Of a DNA stretch of 6,542 nt, positions 1 to 4,839 are shown one piece after another. The stretch comes from an uncultured bacterium (GTDB lineage Bacteria > Bacillota > Clostridia > Oscillospirales > Oscillospiraceae): assembly GCA_949288405.1 (NCBI GenBank), contig CASEKM010000088.1, forward strand, positions 1 to 6,542, in the 5' to 3' direction. Both the position numbers and the translations under genes were made by a program. The notes beneath the pieces were generated by a model, which saw only the letters and a list, made by a program, of their open reading frames with translations, was not told the DNA's origin and searched no databases. Position 1 is the stretch's first letter; every line of letters begins with the position of its first letter.

Positions 1-993
1 GGCCACCTGCACCGCGTCGGCCAGGGCCTGGGTGTCGTGGATGGTGGAGGCGGCGTCGTTGGCGTGGCAGGCCCAGTCGATCTTGCCGCCCTCGCACATC
101 ATGAAGAAGCCGGTGTCGTTGTCCAGCACCTCAATGCCCTTCTCCACATAGTCGGCCAGGGACCACATGTCCTCGGTGCGGTCGATCTCATAGGCCATAG
201 CGTCGGAGTCGGCCAGGTCCTCGTCGATCAGGATGGCCTTCTCGGTGCCGGCGGTGACCGCCTCGGCCTCGGCATGGGTCTTGGCCACAGTGTAGCCGGC
301 CTCCTTGGCCATCTCATACAGGTCGGCCTGGTCGCCGTTCTCGCCGGTGGGCTCCAGCAGGCCGCCGCCGGCGAAGTAGTCGAAGCCGGACTCCACCAGC
401 TCCACGCCGATGTCGTAGTAGTCGTTGCGGCTGGCCTGGTGGGCGTAGAAGGCGGCGGGGGTGGCGTGGTTCAGGTTGACCGAGGTGATGACGCCGATCT
501 CATAGCCCTTCTGGGCCTTCAGCTGCTCGGCGATGGTCTCATACTCCTTAGTGCCCGTCTCGTCCACATTGATGGAGCCGGAGTAGGTCTTGTACCCGGT
601 GGCGAGGGAGGTGGCGGTGGAGGCGGAGTCGGGGGCGAAGGAGTTGGAGTCGTAGGTGACGGCGGAGCCGGCGGCCTCAAAGTTCATAAAGTTCAGGTAC
701 TCGGGGCCGTCCAGGATGGCGCCCTGGTTGTCGTCCAGGCTGGGGGCGGCCTGCCAGTAGTCCTCGTCGTTGAGAGCGCCCAGGAAGTCGGAAGTGGACT
801 GGATCTGGGGATAGCTCATGCCGTCTCCGATGAACAGGAAGACATACTTGGGGGCCTTGACGGCCTGGTTGGATACGGTGGCGGCGGCCACAGCGCCCTG
901 GTCGTCAGTGGGGGCGGCGGCGTTGGCGGCGCAGCCGGTCAGGGCGGCGGCGGTGAGGGCCAGCGTCAGGGTCGTGGCGATCATTCGTTTCAT
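1..993 (-). CDS. Alkaline phosphatase, lipoprotein, C-terminus cut by window edge
   Basis: This gene encodes a secreted phosphomonoesterase that releases inorganic phosphate from organic esters outside the membrane. The reverse complement reads without a stop from the ATG at 993 to position 1, giving 331 residues. Residues 1-21 are a lipoprotein signal (MKR, hydrophobic stretch, lipobox LTGC with Cys21), followed by an Ala-rich linker. Family motifs follow in order: FLFIGDGMS (metal-binding Asp57), APDSAST with the nucleophile Ser123, NHATPAAF at 175-182, and FFMMCEGGKIDWACH near 296-310. In the last motif Glu301, Asp306 and His310 match the E. coli PhoA metal ligands Glu322, Asp327 and His331. 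The remaining C-terminal zinc ligands lie outside the window, so the family's usual length of about 450-550 residues cannot be checked. GGAGGG lies 9 nt before the ATG; a second in-frame ATG at 984 is less well placed. The gene is divergent from the aminotransferases. Family identity is secure; phosphate regulation is inferred. Confidence 0.95.
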   Translation of the reverse strand, partial: MKRMIATTLTLALTAAALTGCAANAAAPTDDQGAVAAATVSNQAVKAPKYVFLFIGDGMSYPQIQSTSDFLGALNDEDYWQAAPSLDDNQGAILDGPEYLNFMNFEAAGSAVTYDSNSFAPDSASTATSLATGYKTYSGSINVDETGTKEYETIAEQLKAQKGYEIGVITSVNLNHATPAAFYAHQASRNDYYDIGVELVESGFDYFAGGGLLEPTGENGDQADLYEMAKEAGYTVAKTHAEAEAVTAGTEKAILIDEDLADSDAMAYEIDRTEDMWSLADYVEKGIEVLDNDTGFFMMCEGGKIDWACHANDAASTIHDTQALADAVQVA

Positions 994-1041
994 GCGGTGT
1001 TTCCCTCCATAACAATTTCCTTGTCTGTTTCAGACGGCTTT

Positions 1042-1096
1042 ATTTTACGGATGGGATGTAAAACCATCCACCGGCGGGAGGTAAAAACTTGGTAAA
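1042..1096 (-). promoter_or_regulatory. Possible Pho-box-like promoter of the phosphatase gene
   Basis: Read on the minus strand, TTTACC occurs at 1096-1091 and again at 1085-1080, exactly 11 bp apart. TTTACA occurs at 1062-1057, 23 bp further on. A -10-like TAAAAT lies at 1047-1042, 9 nt after the last repeat. Bacillus PhoP binds TT(A/T/C)ACA-like hexamers repeated about every 11 bp, and Pho boxes often replace the -35 element; no good -35 hexamer is seen at the proper distance here. A short palindrome (GTCTG-ttt-CAGAC, 1023-1035) lies in the predicted 5' leader. One expected repeat, near 1069, is missing, so this remains a candidate. Confidence 0.4.
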
Positions 1097-1140
1097 ACCA
1101 AAGCGGGGAATGCAAAACCGGAGGGGACCCCGAAAATAAT

Positions 1141-1169
1141 TTGACAGGGCGGAGGAGGCCTGTTATAAT
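1141..1169 (+). promoter_or_regulatory. Perfect consensus sigma-A promoter with extended -10
   Basis: TTGACA at 1141-1146 and TATAAT at 1164-1169 are separated by exactly 17 nt. TG at 1161-1162 makes an extended -10 (TGTTATAAT). Transcription would start near 1176 and run toward the aminotransferase gene. Such a full match is typical of strongly expressed stable RNAs or of transcripts controlled after initiation. The next open gene starts about 180 nt downstream. Confidence 0.88.
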
Positions 1170-1175
1170 AGGAAA

Positions 1176-1295
1176 AAATATTGCTGATCCTCTATCACCG
1201 GATAGAGACGATCGTGAGGGCATTCAGAAATTGGCCGTAGGTACGGCGCGGATCTCCGCGCTATAAGGTCAATTTTTGGAATGCCTTTTGTTTTT
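1176..1295 (+). ncRNA. Structured 5' leader or small RNA of unknown class
   Basis: The transcript from the consensus promoter would run through about 120 nt with several helices. The first is TCTATC (1191-1196) with GATAGA (1201-1206), loop ACCG, extended by C1190:G1207. A long-range stem pairs GGCATTC (1219-1225) with GAATGCC (1279-1285) and AAATTGGCC (1228-1236) with GGTCAATTT (1267-1275), including one G-U pair. Inside it are two small hairpins: CCGT-AGGT-ACGG (1235-1246) and GCGCGG-ATCT-CCGCGC (1246-1261). These share a few bases with each other or with the outer stem, so a three-way junction is possible. A T-tract follows. It could be a cis-acting attenuator of the aminotransferase gene or a free small RNA. 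I do not recognise a T-box, SAM, glutamine, fluoride or SRP RNA signature. The fold was worked out by eye. Confidence 0.5.
1219..1295 (+). terminator. Terminator-like stem and T-tract in the leader
   Basis: The stem closed by GGCATTC (1219-1225) and GAATGCC (1279-1285) is followed directly by TTTTGTTTTT (1286-1295). A stem ending in a U-rich run is the form of an intrinsic terminator. It lies 57 nt before the aminotransferase start codon, and I see no convincing second promoter between it and that gene. Read-through would therefore be needed for expression. The stem is longer and more branched than usual, which lowers confidence in simple termination. Confidence 0.55.
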
Positions 1296-1337
1296 ATCCG
1301 GAGGATTCAGCGGAGTTTCCAGACATATCAGATTTTT

Positions 1338-1344
1338 AAGGAGG
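1338..1344 (+). promoter_or_regulatory. Ribosome binding site fixing the start of the first aminotransferase
   Basis: AAGGAGG lies 8 nt before the ATG at 1353. It selects this start over the in-frame ATG at 1281, which sits inside the 3' arm of the leader terminator stem and would add 24 residues foreign to the family. Confidence 0.85.
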
Positions 1345-1352
1345 CGCATCCC

Positions 1353-2531
1353 ATGCCCCAGCTCAGTCATCGGGTGGAACTGTTCACCGACTCCGTCATC
1401 CGGCGCATGACCCGGATCAGCGACCAGTACGGAGCCATCAACCTGTCCCAGGGATTTCCCGACTTCGATCCCCCCAAGCCCATGCTGGACCGCCTGGCCC
1501 AGGTGGCCTATGAGGGCCCCCACCAGTACTCCGTCACCTACGGGGCCCAAAACCTGCGGGAGGCCCTGGCGGACAAGCACGGGGCGGCCATCGGCCGCAG
1601 GGTGGACCCGGACGCTGAGGTGCTGGTCACCTGCGGCGGCACCGAGGCCATGATGTCCGCCATGATGACGGTGTGCAACCCGGGGGACAAGGTCATCGTC
1701 TTCAGCCCCTTCTATGAGAACTACGGGGCGGACGCCATCCTCTCCGGAGCGGAGCCCATCTACGTCCCCCTGGTGCCGCCGGAGTTTCACTTCGACTGCT
1801 CCGCCCTGGAGGACGCCTTCCGCCAGGGGGTGAAGGCCATCATCGTCTGCAACCCCTCCAACCCCACGGGGAAGGTGTTCACCCGGGAGGAGCTGGAGTA
1901 CATCGGCTCCCTGGCCCAGCGGTACGACGCCTATGTGATCACCGACGAGGTGTACGAGCACATCGTCTTTGCCCCCTATGAGCATGTCCGCATGGCCTCC
2001 CTGCCCGGGATGTATGAGCGGACCATCACCTGCAACTCCCTGTCCAAGACCTACTCCATCACCGGCTGGCGGCTGGGCTGGCTCATCGGCCCGGCGGAGG
2101 TGGTGGAGAACGCTAAAAAGGTCCACGACTTCCTCACCGTGGGGGCCCCCGCCCCCCTCCAGGAGGCCGCCTGCGTGGGGGTGCGTTTCCCGGAGTCCTA
2201 CTACCGGGAGCTGGGGGCCCTGTACACGGAGAAGCGGGACTTCTTCTGCGGCGGGCTGGAGCGGCTGGGCCTGAAGCACAACACCCCCCAGGGGACCTAC
2301 TTCGTGCTGCTGGACATCTCCGACTTCCTGGCTCTGGAGCAGTTCCGGGGCTGGAGCGACCTGGAGTTCTGCGAGTGGATGATCCGGGAGATCGGGGTGG
2401 CGGCGGTGCCCGGCTCCAGCTTCTTCCGGGAGCCGGTGAACCACCTGATCCGCCTCCACTTCGCCCGCAGTCGGGAGACCCTGCAGGAGGCCCTGGACCG
2501 GCTGGCCAAGCTGGCGGAGCTGCTTGTGTGA
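1353..2531 (+). CDS. PLP-dependent aminotransferase, class I/II, methionine/aromatic (YbdL/KAT-like) type
   Basis: This is a cytosolic fold-type I aminotransferase that moves an amino group between an amino acid and a 2-oxo acid using pyridoxal phosphate. The product has 392 residues, a normal family length. NLSQGFPDFDPP (30-41) is the substrate-pocket signature shared with YbdL methionine aminotransferase and kynurenine aminotransferase/glutamine transaminase K. CGGTEAM (94-100) forms the phosphate-binding turn. CNPSNPTG (167-174) carries Asn170, and ITDEVYEH has Asp198 and Tyr201, which hold the cofactor ring. SLSKTYSITGWRLGW has the Schiff-base Lys232 and the phosphate-binding Arg240. LIRLHFA supplies Arg367 for the substrate carboxylate. 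No catalytic residue is missing. The family is confident. Preference for methionine or an aromatic amino acid is inferred from motif resemblance only. It is probably the first gene of an operon with the aminotransferase at 2646, and its expression may be controlled by the leader at 1176-1295. Confidence 0.93.
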   Translation: MPQLSHRVELFTDSVIRRMTRISDQYGAINLSQGFPDFDPPKPMLDRLAQVAYEGPHQYSVTYGAQNLREALADKHGAAIGRRVDPDAEVLVTCGGTEAMMSAMMTVCNPGDKVIVFSPFYENYGADAILSGAEPIYVPLVPPEFHFDCSALEDAFRQGVKAIIVCNPSNPTGKVFTREELEYIGSLAQRYDAYVITDEVYEHIVFAPYEHVRMASLPGMYERTITCNSLSKTYSITGWRLGWLIGPAEVVENAKKVHDFLTVGAPAPLQEAACVGVRFPESYYRELGALYTEKRDFFCGGLERLGLKHNTPQGTYFVLLDISDFLALEQFRGWSDLEFCEWMIREIGVAAVPGSSFFREPVNHLIRLHFARSRETLQEALDRLAKLAELLV

Positions 2532-2556
2532 CCGTTCGGCGCGGTGAACCCCAGGC

Positions 2557-2576
2557 GGCGGGGGCAAGCCCCCGCC
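2557..2576. repeat. REP-like GC palindrome between the aminotransferase genes
   Basis: GGCGGGGGC (2557-2565) and GCCCCCGCC (2568-2576) are perfect inverted arms separated by AA. As RNA this would be an 8-bp stem with a CAAG loop. It is followed by CTACCC rather than a T-run, so it is not a standard terminator. Similar GGCGGGGGC-type palindromes ending in CCTAC recur between genes in Oscillospiraceae genomes (recollection, not checked). Its place inside a likely operon suggests a repetitive element affecting mRNA stability or relative expression. Confidence 0.6.
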
Positions 2577-2645
2577 CTACCCGGAGCGTATCAGCCAAAG
2601 AAGCAGACGACATCCAGGTACCGATCAATAGAGAAGGAGATTTTT

Positions 2646-3776
2646 ATGAACATCAAACCGTTTTTGGTGGAAGAGTGGATGAACGAGTACGAGGTGGGCG
2701 CCAAGTACAACATCGCCGAGACCTGTGTGGACTCGGTGTCCCTGGACCAGCTGTTCGCCCTCACCGGGGAGGACAAGGAGGCCTTTCTCGACGAGCTGTG
2801 CGCCCGGCGGCTCACCTACGGGGACATCTTTGGCCGGCCGGACTTTAAGGCGGGCATCTGCAAGCTGTACCGGGATGTAACGCCGGAGCAGGTGGTGCCC
2901 ACCCACGGGGCGGCGGGGGCCAACCACCACCTGTTCTACTCCCTGGTGGAGCCGGGGGACAGGGTGATCTCCGTCCTGCCCACCTACCAGCAGCTCTACT
3001 CCATCCCCGCCTCCCTGGGGGCGGAGGTGAAGCTCCTGCCCTTAAAGCAGGAAAACGGCTGGCTCCCCGACCTGGAGGAGCTCTCCCGGCTGGCGGAGGG
3101 GGGCGTAAAGCTCATCTGCCTCAATAACCCCAACAACCCCACCGGGGCCCTCATGCCGGAGGAGCTGCTGCGGGGGATCGTGGACATCGCCCGCAGATAT
3201 GACGCCTACATTTTGTGCGACGAGGTGTACCGCCACCTGACCCAGGAGGAGGGCTACTGCCCCTCCATTGTGGATCTGTATGAGAAGGGCGTCAGCGTCA
3301 GCAGCATGTCCAAGGTATTCTCCCTGGCGGGGGTGCGCCTGGGGTGGATCACCTCCAAGGACCCCAAGGTGCTGGAGGAGTGCCTGATCCACCGGGACTA
3401 CGACCTGATTAGCTGCGGCATGCTGGACGAGGCGGTGGCCGCCCTGGCCCTGAAGCACGCCGGCAAGCTGCTGGAGCGCAACCGGGGCATCGTTCGGGAG
3501 AACCTGGCCATCCTGGACGCCTGGGTGCAGGGGGAGCCCCGGGTGTCCTATGCAAAGCCCCAGGCGGGGACCACCGCCCTGGTGTCCTACGACCTGGACA
3601 TCCCCTCCTATGATTTCTGCAAGGGGATGTACCGCGCCACCGGGGCCTTTGTTACCCCCGGCGACTGCTTTGAGCAGCCCCGCGCCATGCGCATCGGCTA
3701 CGCCTGCGATCAGGAGACATTGCGGAAGGGGTTGGAGGCCGTCAGCGCCTATCTGCGCAGTTTGGAGGAGAAGTAG
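2646..3776 (+). CDS. PLP-dependent aminotransferase, class I/II, substrate unknown
   Basis: This is a second fold-type I PLP enzyme, 376 residues long and complete. THGAAGANH (87-95) is the cofactor phosphate turn. LNNPNNPTG (159-167) carries Asn164, and LCDEVYR has Asp192 and Tyr195. SMSKVFSLAGVRLGW has the Schiff-base Lys223 and Arg231. MRIGYA supplies Arg349, expected to bind the substrate carboxylate. The N-terminus (FLVEEWMNEYE..YNIAETCVDS) differs from the neighbouring enzyme and resembles a clostridial group loosely related to capreomycidine-synthase-like and aspartate-aminotransferase-fold proteins. That placement is tentative, and transamination is assumed rather than shown. AAGGAG lies 6 nt before the ATG at 2646. 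The longer in-frame start at 2544 would read through the palindrome and is rejected. No separate promoter is evident in the 114-base gap, so cotranscription with the first aminotransferase is likely. Confidence 0.9.
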   Translation: MNIKPFLVEEWMNEYEVGAKYNIAETCVDSVSLDQLFALTGEDKEAFLDELCARRLTYGDIFGRPDFKAGICKLYRDVTPEQVVPTHGAAGANHHLFYSLVEPGDRVISVLPTYQQLYSIPASLGAEVKLLPLKQENGWLPDLEELSRLAEGGVKLICLNNPNNPTGALMPEELLRGIVDIARRYDAYILCDEVYRHLTQEEGYCPSIVDLYEKGVSVSSMSKVFSLAGVRLGWITSKDPKVLEECLIHRDYDLISCGMLDEAVAALALKHAGKLLERNRGIVRENLAILDAWVQGEPRVSYAKPQAGTTALVSYDLDIPSYDFCKGMYRATGAFVTPGDCFEQPRAMRIGYACDQETLRKGLEAVSAYLRSLEEK

Positions 3777-3823
3777 GCGGCAGCCGCAGGGGAGCGCGCT
3801 CTTCCGCCCGGGCCGTGTTTCAC

Positions 3824-3865
3824 AAAAGAACAGCGGGCAGCGCCGCCACCGGCGGCGCTGCCCGC
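3824..3865 (-). terminator. Terminator of the amidase gene
   Basis: GCGGGCAGCGCCGCC (3833-3847) and its exact complement at 3851-3865 form a 15-bp stem with a 3-nt loop. On the minus strand the stem is followed within 2 nt by TTCTTTT (3830-3824), as expected for an intrinsic terminator just after the amidase stop codon at 3890. On the plus strand no T-run follows, so it would end the convergent aminotransferase operon less efficiently, though the stem may protect that mRNA's 3' end. Confidence 0.82.
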
Positions 3866-3889
3866 GCGCTGTGTCCGAAGGCCGGTCCC

Positions 3890-4687
3890 TCACGGCCCCT
3901 TTGCGAGAAGTGCGTACAGCATCTGCACCGTCTCCTCCCGGGTGGCAAAAGACCGGTACCGCCGGGCTTCGTCGGAATCTCCGGTGACGGCGCCCTGCTG
4001 CTCCGCCCAGGACCGGGCGGCCTGGGACCAGGGGGAGGGGGGCTCCTGCCCCCGCTGCTCCAGGGCCCGCTCCAGCATGGCGTTGAACTGTTCCTGTGTC
4101 ATGGTCTCCTCCTCTCCCCGCAGCTTTTGCGCCACATCCCGCCGGAAATCGTCCATGGTGACCCCGTGCCTGGGCCACCAGTGGAGCACGTCGGCGTGGT
4201 TGCTGGCGATCCCCAGCCGGTGCCCCTCCGCGTGGCAGAGCACCACCCCGGGCACCAGAGGGTCCAGGGCGTAGGTCCGGCACAGGGCGGCGCACAGGTC
4301 CACGGCGTTGTGATAGACGCGCTGAAAATAGCCCCGGTTCTGTTCCGCGTCATAGCCCACCATGGTTCCGCCCTGATAGGTGTGGCCCGCCGGCTCGCAG
4401 CACTCCATGGAGATGTGGGTGTCGTTGGCGCTCCCCCGCTCTCCGCGTCCCGCGTGCCAGCCCCGGAAGTTCCAGGGCAGGGTCTGGACGATCCGGTCCT
4501 CCGCCACGAAGGCGTGGACGCAGGCCTCTGCGCCGGGGCGGTCCCACTGGCGGCAGAACACCTCCGGGTCGGGCTGGGCCACCCCGGTGGAGTGGACCAT
4601 GATCCCTTTGGGGACGATGGTCCGCCCCGCCCGGTAACAGCCGCTTTCCGTCAGAAAGCGGCGCTGGATCTCCGGCATCTCCGGCAT
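3890..4687 (-). CDS. N-acetylmuramoyl-L-alanine amidase (Amidase_2), endolysin-like
   Basis: This is a zinc hydrolase expected to cut the bond between N-acetylmuramic acid and L-alanine in peptidoglycan; the product has 265 residues. The catalytic domain covers about 7-190: IMVHSTG with His32, WHAG (77-80), HISMECCE (91-98) and CHAEGHRLGIASNHADVLHWW. By analogy with AmpD and T7 lysozyme, His32, His152 and Asp166 would be the zinc ligands. After an MTQEQF linker near 196, residues about 220-262 (SQAARSWAEQQG..TREETVQMLY) resemble one SLH-like repeat seen at the end of many clostridial amidases. There is no signal peptide or membrane segment, which fits a phage-type endolysin needing a holin or cell lysis, but no phage gene is adjacent. 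The start is uncertain: ATG at 4687 touches a GGGAGGG site, while ATG at 4678 is spaced about 9-10 nt from it. The two lie in a tandem 9-bp repeat. Confidence 0.9.
   Translation of the reverse strand: MPEMPEIQRRFLTESGCYRAGRTIVPKGIMVHSTGVAQPDPEVFCRQWDRPGAEACVHAFVAEDRIVQTLPWNFRGWHAGRGERGSANDTHISMECCEPAGHTYQGGTMVGYDAEQNRGYFQRVYHNAVDLCAALCRTYALDPLVPGVVLCHAEGHRLGIASNHADVLHWWPRHGVTMDDFRRDVAQKLRGEEETMTQEQFNAMLERALEQRGQEPPSPWSQAARSWAEQQGAVTGDSDEARRYRSFATREETVQMLYALLAKGP
4670..4687 (-). repeat. Tandem 9-bp duplication of the amidase start codon
   Basis: On the minus strand ATGCCGGAG occurs twice in direct succession, giving Met-Pro-Glu-Met-Pro-Glu. The repeat provides two in-frame start codons 9 nt apart behind a single purine-rich ribosome binding region. 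Replication slippage would explain it. Confidence 0.85.
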
Positions 4688-4740
4688 CCCTCCCTTCTCC
4701 CTCTATGCTATGCGCCGGCGCCGGCGGCGGTGACGCCTGG

Positions 4741-4788
4741 AAAAATGGGGGACGGCCCGCCCCCGGCATTGACACCGGGCCCATTTTT
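4741..4788. repeat. Inverted repeat enclosing the transporter promoter -35
   Basis: AAAAATGGG (4741-4749) and CCCATTTTT (4780-4788) are perfect 9-bp inverted arms. Inside them, CCCGG (4762-4766) pairs with CCGGG (4775-4779), and GGGGG (4747-4751) can alternatively pair with CCCCC (4760-4764). The TTGACA at 4769-4774 sits in the inner loop. A-runs and T-runs on the outside give it a bidirectional-terminator look, yet no gene is transcribed into it from either side. It may be an operator or the remnant of a terminator of a lost gene. Confidence 0.6.
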
Positions 4789-4797
4789 TCGTATCAT
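4769..4797 (+). promoter_or_regulatory. Sigma-A promoter of the NhaC-family transporter gene
   Basis: TTGACA (4769-4774) and TATCAT (4792-4797) are separated by 17 nt. The predicted start near 4804 leaves a leader of about 36 nt before the ATG at 4840. The -35 is perfect and the -10 has one mismatch. No convincing opposite promoter for the amidase was found in 4688-4840. Confidence 0.8.
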
Positions 4798-4839
4798 AAA
4801 AGGAACGGTTCCGCCTGTGACGCGGAAATAGGAGAGAGG

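Noticed and set aside
37..1095. Long Gly/Val-rich open frame on the plus strand opposite the phosphatase
   Set aside because: It is the antisense shadow of GC-rich codons; the minus strand holds all alkaline phosphatase motifs with a good ribosome binding site.
1181..1240. Possible leader peptide of 19 codons beginning TTG and ending TAG in the leader RNA
   Set aside because: No ATG, and the only ribosome-binding-like bases (AGGA near 1170) lie before the predicted transcription start; there is no run of one regulatory codon.
1176..1295. Resemblance of parts of the leader to T-box (GGTAC..GCGG) or SAM-I riboswitch sequences
   Set aside because: The conserved T-box AGGGTGGNACCGCG element and the SAM-I core are absent; only short fragments look similar.
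1281..1352. Upstream in-frame start for the first aminotransferase
   Set aside because: The ATG lies inside the terminator stem, has no ribosome binding site and adds residues unlike the family; the ATG at 1353 has AAGGAGG at ideal spacing.
1269..2567. Long minus-strand open frame over the first aminotransferase
   Set aside because: Low-complexity shadow frame; the plus-strand reading has every catalytic residue of an aminotransferase.
3792..3801. Palindrome GAGCGCGCTC after the second aminotransferase
   Set aside because: It is short, has no loop space and no T-run; likely chance in GC-rich DNA.
4705..4839. Longer N-terminus for the transporter
   Set aside because: This start precedes the predicted promoter and encodes a Gly/Pro-rich stretch; ATG 4840 has a suitable ribosome binding site.
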